From Acanthaster planci (taxonomy: Eukaryota; Echinodermata; Asteroidea; Valvatida; Acanthasteridae), in NCBI RefSeq assembly GCF_001949145.1, contig NW_019091363.1, forward strand, positions 62,882-124,100: DNA of 61,219 nt, in the 5' to 3' direction. Of the stretch, positions 45,101 to 57,057 are shown in pieces; position 1 is the stretch's first letter, and each line of letters opens with the position of its first letter. The translations under genes were made by a program, and so were the position numbers. The notes under the pieces are model-generated. The model made no database searches and had not been told where the DNA came from. It saw only the letters and a program-made list of their open reading frames with translations.

Positions 45101-46413
45101 TTTAAGGAACCACTATTATGCTTCTGTGTAATTGTTCATTTCCTCATATCCAACAAGAACTATCCTGGTTTGGAATGCATTACCTCCCAGCAACTAACAA
45201 GCAAAATATGTGGCTTCACTTGGGACCCCAATAACAAACTAGAAGAGAAAGAGAATTTTAAGCGTTGCCACCCGATGTCCACCTGGAACGATTTGTGGCG
45301 CAGTGCCAAATCAGATCAGAAAAGACAACAAGATCATCAGACTAGGCATAATAAAGCAACGCGCAGCTGAGGACAGACAGTTGGCCTGGTGACCCGCTGC
45401 GCGTGGCCGACAGTATTACCCTGAAGCAGTAACGCCGATAAAACACAAATGTCTCAAACCATTGATAGCGATGACTTTCGAGCATCTGATTCAGAAGGGG
45501 CAAGCAGGATCCCCTCTAACAGGTGTGAATCTGAATGTGTTTTTGTGGGTTCTGTATATAGGCCCCAATATACAAATACAGCATGGTTTCAAGTTGAGGG
45601 GAAGTAGTGGGAATTACTGTTCCTCGGTATAGCATACTTGACTACCTCCGTCTGCGTTGGAAATTAACCATACTTCACTTGTGTACAACTTCTCATGTAA
45701 CTATTCAACTTATAAAATGGTGGGTATATTTTGACGTATGTGTAGTCGTAGACGCCATTGTTGTTTCTAATCTGCATGCAGAATTCCGTGTATCATGCAC
45801 ATGGCAACAGGGTTAGAATATGGTTCTGGTGCCAACACTCTTTAATGCGTCTTTAATGAAACACATACAAGGCTTATAACAACAGACTGGTTCCTTAAAG
45901 ATTGCTTACCACACACTACATGTCTACGAGGCGAGTTCCCGAGGGAATGTTTGAAGCTACCAGAAAAAAAAAACCCTGCACAGCAGCGAGGTGGGGCCCG
46001 TATCATTTCTACTTCTCGGACGCGCGGCAGAATCGGCAAAGGACGCTCTCCAATTTGTTTATGAATATTTATGAGAGAGACCGATTGTATGGAGTATGCC
46101 AACAAAGATTGCTTTCAGTTATCCAAATGGCATTGAGCCCTTCAAACTGTGCGGGGTCTGCAGTACACACATATTTCGCTCGCTGAAATCGGAAGGTAGT
46201 GTACGCTCTGCGTACAGACAAATCCGAAAGGAACGCAATTCCTGCGGGGCCATTGCACTCACGCACTTCTGAACTTGAGCGCGCGCGTGCATTTTTGCCA
46301 ATCACGACACCCTATTGGTCGGAGAGAAATGTTACCCGCGCGTACTACCTGCGTGCGAATAGGATGGTCCTGCAGCAAGGACTTCTTATTCTTTTCGCCG
46401 GAATTGTCCATCT
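42171..46413. other. Intergenic sequence, no supported gene
   Basis: AT-rich sequence with a T/A-rich low-complexity patch at 43255-43295. A short inverted pair around GCCCGCGGGA occurs at 44558 and 44760, enclosing GGGGTGCT/AGCACCCC words, possibly a small element. A CpG- and CCAAT-rich patch lies at 46200-46380. No conserved protein segment was found. Confidence 0.45.
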
Positions 46414-46500
46414 GGTTCGTAAGTGTGACGTCACTTCAGCTTAAACCACGCCCATTGCACGTAAATTTGCATATAATCACCGAACTGTGGAACCGGAAAT
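46200..46500. promoter_or_regulatory. Promoter-like cluster (CCAAT, CRE, GC and octamer words)
   Basis: In order: a GCGCGCGTGC patch, GCCAATCACG and ATTGGTCGG (two opposed CCAAT boxes), CCCGCGCG, then TGTGACGTCACTT (CRE core TGACGTCA), CCACGCCC, ATTTGCAT (octamer) and CATATAATC. The right half belongs to an inverted-repeat element also present at 32511, so the CRE may be transposon-borne. Whether transcription starts here is an inference only. Confidence 0.3.
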
Positions 46501-46581
46501 TAACGTGCAACTATAGTGCTCATCCAATGGGAGCCTGCATTCAGCAGTGAATTCGCGTGTATGACGAAGTCACTTACAAAC
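46414..46581. mobile_element. Inverted-repeat element with CRE-like end, copy 2
   Basis: The left end GGTTCGTAAGTGTGACGTCA and right end GACGAAGTCACTTACAAAC are the same as in the copy at 32511-32857. The interior is shorter, about 168 bp in total. Confidence 0.6.
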
Positions 46582-47337
46582 TGCATAGTATGATACCCGC
46601 AATCAGCCATTTAGTTGTTGGATATCAGTTTACAAAGGGTTTGGCGTGGGCGGGGGCTAAAACGAGCATTTAAAAGACTGACTTGCAGACAGAGTCGTAC
46701 AAAGAATCCACTTTAAACCACTTGGGAAAGACCAGATGTGATGCAGCCCTTTTAAATCCATGCGTAGGTTTGTGGCGGTTGTCATGCATATGGTTCTTCG
46801 GTTGCTACGGATAGAGTTCTTTTGACCGTTAAAAGCAACAAAGCAAACATAGGGCCTACTTTAGCGAATGTCATGTGACTGGCTTTTGGCTAAACAAGAT
46901 ACAGAATCTATGGATGAGGTGATATAAAACCCTCTTGGTGATAATTCCATTTCCCCTCGGATTCCCCTAGGAAAATAGAATTTCTCAATGGATCACCGCG
47001 GGAGGCTAGGTTTGCTACACCACTCGAAGTAGTCAATATTTGTATACTGGAATTAAGCAATTAAAAAAATATTAGATCGGCAGTCTGTGTCCATTCAATG
47101 TGCGATTACTGTGCGCCACTCTGTGATACCTAATGGACGCGTAAGAAGTGAACGGAAAGTATGCAATTACATGCAACTATCCTCCAGGGCGAAACCTACC
47201 TCAACACTGAGATGAGCTTCTTCAACATGCGGCGCTCACGAGTTGGAGCGCTAGTGCCATCACTTTCTATATTTATCTATGTATTTTTCGTTTCGGTTGC
47301 TTCTCGCGTTTGTCATGTTTGTTGCTTGCGAAGTTAA

Positions 47338-47832
47338 GTTTAATCCGCGTATAGAGATATCTCTATCCGTAAAAGAGATATGTCTAGTCCTAATAGAGAT
47401 ATATCAGTACCTTATAGACATATCTCTATTCCTAATAGAGATATCTCTAGTCCTAATAGCGATATCTCTAGTCCTAAAAGAGATATTTCTCTTGTGGGTC
47501 CTGTTTTAATAGAGATATCTCTATTATGTTTCCGGTTCCACACACTGAGTCAACAGAGAGGTCATTGTAATGAAACACACAAAGTTTCACTGAGCCAGAG
47601 GGTTGTGTAAAGTTTCTTAATGTGATCAACCCCGGCAGTACAAGTACTGGAACACGATTCAAACCCTTCAAGATAATAGATTTTTAAACACAAAACGGAG
47701 AGGAAGCGGTAACTTAATAGAGATGTCTCTATTGCGCATAGAGATATCTCTATTAGGAATAAAGATATCTCTATTAGGAATAGAAATATCTTAGTTAGGA
47801 ATAGAGACATCTGTATTCCGGGATTAAAATCT
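47338..47832. mobile_element. Foldback element built of AGAGATATCTCTAT units
   Basis: The left arm (47338-47525) is a tandem of TAATAGAGATATCTCTA(G/T)TCC words. The right arm (47713-47832) carries the same words in inverse order. The outer ends are TTTAATCCGCGTATAGAGAT and, read from the right, TTTTAATCCCGGAATACAGAT. The 187-base centre (47526-47712) is unrelated. The units themselves are palindromic (AGAGATATCTCT). Confidence 0.8.
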
Positions 47833-48603
47833 TTGCTTTTACAATTTTTAATTTTTTTTCTTTCCTCCAGCACCTGGCCCTCCATGCAAGATCGTGCGCT
47901 TGTTTAGATTGATCTATAGTCCCTGATTTGTTAGCTATTGGTCCCATTAAAAGATGAAAAGACTATCGTTACTATGGGCCTTTCGTCACCGTTTTCACGA
48001 AGAGACACTTTGGCCCGAAATCATGATTTTTTTTCAAATTCTTTTTTTGGGGGGTTGGCAAAATTGAATAAGCTATGCGGTGCCTACAACTCTGCTGTAA
48101 ATATTTTCCCCAAATCTATTGAAATCAAATTTTAACTAAACCGAACTTTGCATTTTCCCAAAGAGGCAATTTTTTCTTCCATAGATATGGCGCTACCAAT
48201 AAAGGGCAAATTCATGGGCAAACTCGTTTCGCCGTTTTCACGAAGAGACGAACTCTGGAAATGTACACAAATGTAACAATTTTGCAACTAGCACGCACTA
48301 TAACAAAAATAGCTCGCGTTTTTACGAATAGACAAAAGTCACATGAATTTTAGCGTTTTAAGAAGAGGCGAATTTTTTTTTTATAAAATAAAATTTTTTA
48401 TTGACTTCAATAAATTTTGTTTGCCGGTTTTGTGGCATTTAAATTCCCTCTTTTACGCAGTAGCGTTACTTAAGTCAAAGGCATGCTAAATTCTCGGGAA
48501 ATAAGTGTTTGAAATAGAGACCAACTCCAAATGCGATTTTCTCGAAAAATCTGTCTCTAGTGATATAAAAAATTCGTCCCTTCGTTAAAAGACTGATGAT
48601 TTA

Positions 48604-48723
48604 TTTCACACGGATCTGGACTTCGATCAGTGAACCTTACACTGGTTCGCACCATCCATTAGGTGACTTTGGTGTCCGTAATCCAACGACGGATCATTAA
48701 TCGTGATCCAGATCCGTGTGAAA
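48604..48723. repeat. 120-bp stem-loop with 17-base perfect arms
   Basis: TTTCACACGGATCTGGA at 48604-48620 is exactly mirrored by TCCAGATCCGTGTGAAA at 48707-48723, with an 86-base interior. It looks like a small MITE; no second copy was seen in the window. Confidence 0.75.
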
Positions 48724-49146
48724 CACACACGGCCTTTGGGCAGCGGGCCATCCCGGAGCGGACAGGATTTGGGTCGGAGTATGAACACCTGGAAAAGGTT
48801 GCGTAAGCCTCCATCAGTATGTATAGTGTCTTTTGTCAGCAAATTTCTTTGGGCCGGCGAGCTTTACCGTGCTGAGGGCCTTTTCGAGAAATCCTCGCTT
48901 TGGTTGCCAGAAATAAATAACATTTCCAAACGTATGTTCAGAAGATACACTGATGCCATTGTTGGAAATCGTTGAATTTGGCTGTCATGAATTCAAAGAC
49001 TACTTGTGCTATGATTCAGATGTTTTTAATGATTACATCATCTTTGTTGAAACCACTTAAAAAATACTGCTTTGGTTGAGGACAGTTGAGGACAATACCA
49101 TCTGCCGAGTCTGTTGAAGGTAAGCTTTGATAGACCAGCGCAAGTC

Positions 49147-49188
49147 GTGTAACTAATTACATCAACTTGGCTCTGCTATTAGTTACAC
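49147..49188. repeat. Short hairpin
   Basis: GTGTAACTAAT (49147-49157) and ATTAGTTACAC (49178-49188) are perfect inverse arms around a 20-base loop. Looser pairing extends outward to AAGTC and GACTT. Confidence 0.6.
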
Positions 49189-49259
49189 TCTGACTTCTTC
49201 CCCCCCCCCAAAAAAATGATAAGACTAACGAGCCTTCGGACACTTAAAAATAAACATGT

Positions 49260-51370
49260 TTGGCATGTCGGTGTGAGATAATATACAAGCGTGTAGCACC
49301 ATCTAGGTGATATAATATGTCAAGTTGTTTCGCACGCTGCGATCCTATATCAGCAAATCCCTGTCTGTCTTGCTGTCATGGTTAGAGCTGCTATATGTTA
49401 CTGTCTACTTGGACGCATTCTCGATTAATTGCCTCGGGCCCACGAAGTGAAGAGCAAACCAATCGAACTTGATATCCCGCCAGAGGTGTAATGATGAATA
49501 TTTCCTACTCCTGTGAGCCAGTAGGTACCGTACCTTCAGCCAGTGAAATTTAAAATTCTAGCTTGTTCTTCATCGAGGATTTTTCCGACCAGGGATTAAG
49601 AAGCTATGGTTTGGCATTCGAAAAGCAACAGAATTGTTAACCACGGCGAATATTAACAATCGTTCGGTTATCAAAATACAAAAATGTAAATGGAGATATC
49701 CCCCTCAGAAAAAAAATGGTGTAAAAAAATCCAGTTTTGGGGCAAAAGCAGTTTCCACAAGATAATTAATGGCTCAATTCATTCAAGCTGTAAAGTATCA
49801 CAGTTTGCTTGTTGCTGCTGCTGTTCTACGACTTTATGAATCCATGTTATTGTCACTAAAGATTAAAAGCAACTCAATCAACAGATTATAACTCAGTTCA
49901 TTGCCTTGCAGTATTTTACTGCCGTTATCTAAAGTATACAACCACTAGGGATCGCAACCTACAGTTTTCATAAAGCCCCCTTTGGCGACAATTTTTTTCT
50001 GTAGTTTCTTCAAAAATAGATTTCGAAGATCCCAACTCCCTACAGATGAAATATGCATAATATCTTATTAGCAATATTCCTGAAGGGGCTTTCATTCCTG
50101 GTGTTTCGGCGTACTTTTCGATATGTTTTGAACAGTTTATGTACCCCATACGCAGGACAATAATAGAGACATTTCAACTTCCATTTTTGTCTACTCCCCG
50201 TTCTAATGCGGGTCCTGCCTGATGAAATGTTCACCAGTCGCTGTACTGCACGTTCTGAGGTACGTCAGTGAACAGAATCTGTAGAATCCACAAATAGAGA
50301 CTGGCTCGCCATTTCAGTTTCCCACAACTCAGCGCGCACGAGAACAATCCGAAATGCACGAGAAATGAAAGTTGAGGTGAGGGGAGTTCGGCAGGATAGT
50401 TTGAGATTGGGACTGGCTGCGAGGACTGTATGGGCGCTCACAATTTCTCGTGAGTGCCAAGCTAATCTCAGACCTCTCAAAGTAATCTGCCGAAGCTCAG
50501 GCAATTGTCGCAGCTTAAAAACTGTACACGCTGCAGGTGTCACGTCACACAAAATCTCTATAGCACAGGAGGCGAGCAAAGATAGACAACAATTTGACGT
50601 GACTGTTGATGTGACGTGTACAGTTGATACCCGTGGCGCATCTAGGTAGATGGAAGGTGGGTAAGTTGTGCCCGTCCCCCCTCCGCTCGAGACTTTGTTC
50701 GTTTTGAGAGAATCGGAAGAACCAACACTTTTAGCAGTTTTGTTGCATTTGGGGGAAAAGGGATGGGGATTGTTTCACGGAGGCGAAGAAGAATGGATAT
50801 TATTTTTTTTTAGAAAACTTCACACTGTGCGCCGCCGACCGAAAACCTTGATACGTCACTGATGCTTACGAGGCAGTCACTTCGGTAGAGGATTAGTCTA
50901 AAAGAAAATCTTGTCCGTAGAAATTTTCCGTTTGTACATTCTTGGTTTCTGTGGCTGTCAGTAGTATTTTGCATCTGCAGGAAGATCCGCTGGTTGGCAA
51001 CAGAAATGAAAAGACAACTAAGAGAGACAATGCTGGACAAGGCAATGCAAGTATATTGGTTACAAAAAAATCATGCTTTTTTGCTTTGGTAATACTGCAG
51101 CAATTTGGGTCTATGCTGCATTTTTTTCGGACGTCGTAATTTGCTCAGAATGCAGATATAGCATGCTTGCATTGTTCTTCGAGAGAGGTAATGGTGGACG
51201 CAGCCCTTTATAACTATCAGTAAAGTCACGGCAGTCACACCAAAGATTGTGTTGGGGCTTATACCTGTGCCTAAAATTGGATATTATTTTCTCTACGTTT
51301 TTGAAATTCATTAATGATTAATCATTTTGGCTGGTGTGCGCTCGGTTACGCCTGATAAAACGGATAAAAC
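49260..51370. other. Intergenic sequence, no supported gene
   Basis: No transposon ends or conserved protein segments were recognised. Opposing open frames of about 100 codons at 50265-50649 lie in somewhat higher-GC sequence but have no family resemblance. Confidence 0.45.
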
Positions 51371-51378
51371 ATCACATA

Positions 51379-51587
51379 CACGGGCGTCGCTAGAGGGGGG
51401 ATCAAGGGTGTCACCCCTCCCCCCATGGCTCAGTTTTGTCGGCAAAATCATGGTCTGTCGGCAAAATAAAAAGTGAAGAACGGAGAATGGAAAAGGAGAT
51501 ACAGTCAGTGCACTCGTTTTGCGTGATGGTCCGTTGGCAAATTTCACGTGGCACCCCCTCGTTCAAAATGGTCTAGCTACGCCCGTG
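51379..51587. mobile_element. hAT-like MITE with 8-bp target duplication
   Basis: The left end CACGGGCGTCGCTAGA and right end TCTAGCTACGCCCGTG are inverted with one mismatch in 16. The immediate flanks are identical octamers, ATCACATA at 51371-51378 and 51588-51595. An 8-bp duplication and a CA...TG terminus fit the hAT superfamily. The 209-bp interior has no coding capacity. Confidence 0.85.
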
Positions 51588-52298
51588 ATCACATACCGAT
51601 GACTTATCGCATATGGACCAATAAGTGTAATAAACTTTTAATTGATACTGCATGACCTTTCAAGAAAGAAATTTATTGGCATCATTCTGGTCATTCGTAC
51701 ATTAACTTATGTTTAAAGTCACCCAGTGGGAGGAAATGGGTACCCGCCCCAGTTGTCGGCCACGGGCTCTTAAAGTGTGGACAAATAAGACCATTTGTGG
51801 GTTCAGTCAAGCGTGCTTTTACAAAATGTTGATTTTCTTTTGCGCACAAACTTTGAAGAAATATGATGTCCTGAAACAAACAAATTTGCTTGTTTTCATT
51901 TGCTGGCCTTAATGTGCCACAAGGTGGCTTTTAACACTGCACTAATGGCGCGCAAGATTTCGAACGTTTTGAATAAATGTTCATCAGTCTAGTGATATTG
52001 CACTTAGTACATTGATTGTAGCTGATAACTATGCGATGCTGCGGGCAAACAATCGCACCCTGAGATATCTTCCGACACTACATGTTGCGTGCCATTTTTC
52101 TTTACAGGCCTATGTTCATGATCAGCTCGATGGTTGTTCCTGGGTCAGTCGCTCGAACGCAGGGAACGTACAATCGATTATCGTTTGCAAATAGTGACGT
52201 GCAACATTGTGTGTCTTTGTATTGCCAGGCTGGATTCCTTCTAAGTTAAAAGGGGATATTCTTTTCTGTTCCCTTGAAAATTATTTACAAAGCACTTT

Positions 52299-52476
52299 CA
52301 TCATCTCCGGCTTTATCGATCAACTCGCATATTTTTCCAGCTGCTAAAAAATCAAAATCTGGCGCATGTTTTTCCGTGTGTTCATGCAAATCCCTGACGA
52401 GCAGGCGGTGTCTGATCCTGTTCCGGTTCCCACCGGTCGAAAGCGAGAACTCGACCTGGCGCATGGTCGTTACAAT
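52299..52476 (-). CDS. Candidate first coding exon, unknown protein
   Basis: From an ATG near 52464 in good initiation context (ACGACC before ATG) the minus strand reads M-R-Q-V-E-F-S-L-S-T-G-G-N-R-N-R-I-R-H-R, then L-L-V-R-D-L-H-E-H-T-E-K-H-A-P-D-F-D-F-L and A-A-G-K-I-C-E-L-I-D-K-A-G-D-D-E-S-A-L before a stop. Composition is protein-like (charged, helix-prone, few repeats) and CG words are frequent around the start. A weak donor (GTAAAT) overlaps the stop, so this could be a first exon or a 59-residue protein. I do not recognise the family. Limits are approximate. Confidence 0.25.
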
Positions 52477-53104
52477 GCATGCGAACAATACATGCACGTC
52501 CCTCTTGCTTTGGAGCTGAATTAGTATCAGGATCCGAGTAATCACAAAAAAATGGAAATGAAAATTATCGTGGGCTAGTGTTTTTAAGCGGTGTCTCATT
52601 GGAGAGCTAGAATAAGTCACATGATCCTGTCTTAAAATCTGTTTTCGTGATACCACATTCCCCAAATCGCGAGCATTACAGCTCTATCTCAGTAGGCAGA
52701 TGACAAAACAAAGAAAGATCCTTTCTGCTTGTTCACGTGAACTTCGATTAACAAAAAACGGTAATAAGGATTTTACCCCTCTCGTCAATCAAACTCAGAA
52801 TGGGATACACACAGCAATCATAAGTCAAACGACACTCGGACTGACATTTTTATTTGTTGCAAACATTGGTTAAAGAGTAGTTGCAATGAATCTTTTTTAG
52901 GAACGATTTTTCAACAAATTTGTACCATTCAATGTGTGAAAAATCATTTCAGTTCCTATTTGGTTAAAGGCATCGAAAAGTGCACTTTTTAGACACTGAA
53001 ATGTATCCATGCTTTCAAGGACAACTGAGGTGCTGTTTCGGTAATGTCATCAGGAAAGACATAGTTCAGTGCATAGGGTTTTCTGTACAAATTGTGAACC
53101 CATT

Positions 53105-53435
53105 AATATACCAACTGAAAACATTTCTAAGAAAGGGACTGATGATTGCTTATTTGCTATGGCACATGACCGACAACGAAGAGAACAGCAAAGAAGAGAA
53201 AATTTAGTCAAGTAAAATCTACAAAAGTGCTGGACTATTTTGTGTACAAACCAATGTTCCACCGAGGCTTTCTTTCTAGGACATCATAGTTTTGCTCATG
53301 AGTATGAAAACATTAGCATAAACCACAAAAGGCAGTAAAACACCCTTTGATGTGGTGAAAAAACATAAGTTTAAAATAAGGTTATCTGAGACACAAAGAT
53401 ACATTTCGAAGGTTTGTGTTAAAACAAATTGATTA
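53105..53435. repeat. Dispersed repeat, copy 2
   Basis: This is the partner of 41858-42170 in the same orientation. The alignment by eye is gapped but collinear over about 300 bases. Confidence 0.6.
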
Positions 53436-53820
53436 CTGCTGCCCTTTAAATATTTTAACCACGCATCTCTTGTGAAAGCTGAAATTACACGATCGTTTCC
53501 TCCCCTATAGGACACAGAACACGCCCTCTGCGTCCCTATTCGGTCTCGAAAGGAGGTGCCAGGCAGCACTTTTCGTGTAGTTGCAACTGTATCTACAACT
53601 CGACCGAAAATGCAACACGGCGAGACCGATATGTAAGAGCCTTTTCCATTTTGTTACCCGATCACTATGTTGCCGTTAGATATGCGTGAAACCAATTTAA
53701 AATCCATGGCCTACCTTCATTTCTATAATTGTCCACATCTGTCAGGAAAATAACAAACATACAATATTGGTTGGAATAGTGTTGTAACTATAAACCATAT
53801 CTTATCAACCCCCAGATGCA

Positions 53821-54180
53821 TCTATTAATTTTTATACAATGCATATACCTGCATAAATCCTCAGCATCTGAATGGTGTATTGTTGATCATATGTCATTGA
53901 ATTATTCGTTAAAGAGCAAAATAATGTGGGGATGGAAACAAGTCCTAAATTGTACGGTACTACCGGTGGGCATCTCTTCAGACGCGAGAATATTAACCCT
54001 TATAGGCCTACTCTATTAATTTTTAGACAATACCTGCATAAATCCTGATTGGGGTATTGTTGATCACGCCATTGAAATTTCTTTAAGAGGAAAATAATGT
54101 AGGGATGGAATGAAGTCTAAAATTGCGAGGTACTATCAGCGGACATTGCTTCGGACACGAATCTATTACGAGTTTAATAC
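53821..54180. repeat. Two-copy tandem duplication, period 191 bp
   Basis: TCTATTAATTTTTATACAAT at 53821 recurs as TCTATTAATTTTTAGACAAT at 54012. The following sequence matches with small indels (ACCTGCATAAATCCT, TATTGTTGATCA, AAAATAATGT.GGGATGGAA) to about 54180. Confidence 0.85.
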
Positions 54181-56758
54181 GCGAATGGGACCTATTTGTT
54201 TCCCTAATGGACTGGATTAATGCAGGTATTTTATAAGAAAATAATTAATCTTTCACATTCGCGCATGTGTTAAGAATAATTTCTTTCGGTAAAATGTTCC
54301 ATTCCACTCAGCTTCCCTTTGTCGACTTAAACATTGGCCTATGTCACCTCATGAGGTTAGTCTTACCATTGCACTCATAAACATTATTTGTATACTAATC
54401 AAGTTTTTCCTTTTCTGGTCAGTAACTATAAGGGTGTTGCTTATTGGAACATGGTCTAACATAAGGTATATCAGACTTTGATTAATCTGTAACATTTACA
54501 GCCTTTTCCCATACTGATGTGTTATCGGTCGATTTTTGATATGTTGACGGTTGATATAGATGATACATTCCAGTAAGTTCACTGTCACATTAATATGTGA
54601 TACAATATATATGTTAGCAATACGGTCGGTCTGTTTGTGGTGTATGGTCATACGTTATCCGTCGATTATCAGTTAAACAAGCTTCAGATGGCGGTAGCAA
54701 GCCTATATGGGAACCAAATAGGTCCAAAATGGGCCAACATACATGGGTCCCAAGGATTCTGCACCCAAGATTCATATGGAGCCAACGTGGGCCAGCCCAG
54801 ATAACCTATAAGGGGCCCCTATGCTACCCATATGGGTTATCTGGGCTGGCCCACGTGAGCCCCATATGAAGCTTGGGTGCAGCCTACTTGTGGTTCCGTA
54901 TGGGACCAATAAGGACTGGACCATATGGGACCCATATTATTTTTAAATGCAGAATCCACGGGGTCCCCACGTGGGACCATGTGGGACCCATTATGTTGGC
55001 CCTTTTGGGCCCCCTATGATATTCATATGGGCCATAATGGGCAGATTATGGGCAAACTCGCAATGCCCATATTATGGGCATATTTCATGGGATTTATATG
55101 GGACCCATGTGGGTCAGTGGCATGTGGGTACAATATGGGCAAATTCATATGAGCATTACGTGGGGCCCAGGTGGAACAGCAGCATATGGGCAAATCCATA
55201 TTGGCATTACGTGGAGCCCAGGTGGAATAGCAGTATATGGGGCAAATCCATATGGGCATTAGAAACGCAGGGCCCAGGTAGGTCAATAGTATGGGCCTTA
55301 CATGGGATTAACCAGGGGCCCAGGTGGGTAGGCACTTCATGGGCAGAATATGGGCAAACGCATGTGAGCATTACATGGGACTTACACGGGGCCCAGGTAG
55401 AACAGCAGTATATGGGCAGAATATCGACAAATTCACGTGGACATTACGTAATTGAGATTTACATGTAATGAACACCGCACAGGGTGCTGATGCAAACCAG
55501 AAAAGAACAATAGAATAAATCTCTTTTACGATTTTCAGTTGTATATGGAGACTCATCCAGTCATCTCGGTTGTCTTAGAACCTGAGTGTGTACATTGCAC
55601 AAGATGAGCTGGCTTTGTGGAGAGCTTGGGGCAGAATTTGATCCCAGTGATAAAATAAGGAGATCTGAAAACCAAAGAAAAGAACATCTGCATTTATAGG
55701 CCTATAGGAACTATTTGTTGAAATAGAGCTCTGAGATTTTCAAGGTCAGGAGAGTGCGTGAATAAAAGTATAATGAGCACTTAAGAATACCAGTACGATG
55801 CATTGGTAAGAAGGAATGCATAACACTAGAGCCTAGATGCGAAATCAGATTTCTTTTATTCAACAAATGTGCAGATATGTCTGTATCGGATGTTTTCGAA
55901 AATGTATGCAAATTTATATCCGAATTAACATCTAAAGTAATACATGTGCGATAGTAACACCACAAAAAGTCACCACTGAAAACACAACCTTCCTGTCATG
56001 CCAAAAAATGGGAAAAGCGGAAAGATCTTGGATCGTAAGACACTCACATGAGCAGGAAACTTGACCATCTAAACTCAACGTCTTACAAATAAGTCAACGT
56101 CACAGCTCATCAGTGTCTTTAATTTATGCGTATAAAATACATCCTTCACTGTTGTACTAATCATCCTTCACTAATGTACAGAATCAAGCTGAATAACTTG
56201 TTTCCAGTGTCCTAGTTTATCTTAAACCAATGCACATTTTATCACAAATAATTTTGTGCTTTTAAATTTTGTGACAAAAGGCTGAATGTAAACCCAATGC
56301 ACGTACGAGGCCTACATGTGAAATTTAGCCTGGCTAGCTCGTGCATCATCTGTACAATGTAACAAGGGGGTAGCCGATACAGATTTCATGACAGTTTTGC
56401 TCTGCACTCTGTTGGCTTTTTGTATTTAGAGCCATCAAAAAAAACTTAACTAAATCGAAATACTGGCACTGGCTAACCAATATTTTATTACCCTGATCAA
56501 GAAGTGTGCTTTAAACCAAGTCATGATATTTGAATACAAAACAGTTAATAAGCCTGATGGAGGTGCTTTAACTGAAACTTACACGTTTCTGATCATGCAG
56601 CATTTTTTGTCAATGACGTGGCCGGCAACTTGCTTGGACATGTCTATGATGGCGGAACATGCAGGCCAGTTCAAACTAGTAGCACAACATCATGAACAGA
56701 TGCATGTATCGACACTTGCTAGATCTCTGTACTATGGTGTTCTAAAACGGACAGGCAA

Positions 56759-56905
56759 ACGTCGTGTGTGTGAGTAGGGACGTCGTGTTTGTGAGTTCAA
56801 ACTTCGTGTGTGTGAGTTGGAACGTCGAGTTTGTGAGTTAGAACGTCGAGTTTGTGAGTTAGAACGTCGTGTTTGTGAGTTGGAACGTCATGTTTGTGAG
56901 TGGTC
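56759..56905 (+). repeat. 21-bp tandem repeat, seven copies
   Basis: Units start at 56759, 56780, 56801, 56822, 56843, 56864 and 56885, exactly 21 bp apart, consensus ACGTCGTGTTTGTGAGTTGGA. One frame reads repeats of E-R-R-V-C-E-L with a single stop in the first unit. It lies in a non-repetitive gap between the two TATGGG blocks. Confidence 0.92.
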
Positions 56906-57057
56906 AGGGATTTCATGGATCGTTTAGCATGATTTTACCTAACCAAAATATTCATGAGTTGTTTATTGCTTGTGACTGGTGTTTAGCTGATGTTTGCTTA
57001 TCATAAAAATTACAAGGTTTATTGGCTGGTCACCTGGGGTTTTTTTGGAAGACGATA

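Noticed and set aside
54947-55468. A 173-codon host gene on the plus strand
   Set aside because: The frame is kept open by a 51-bp tandem and TATGGG words, with no non-repetitive protein segment.
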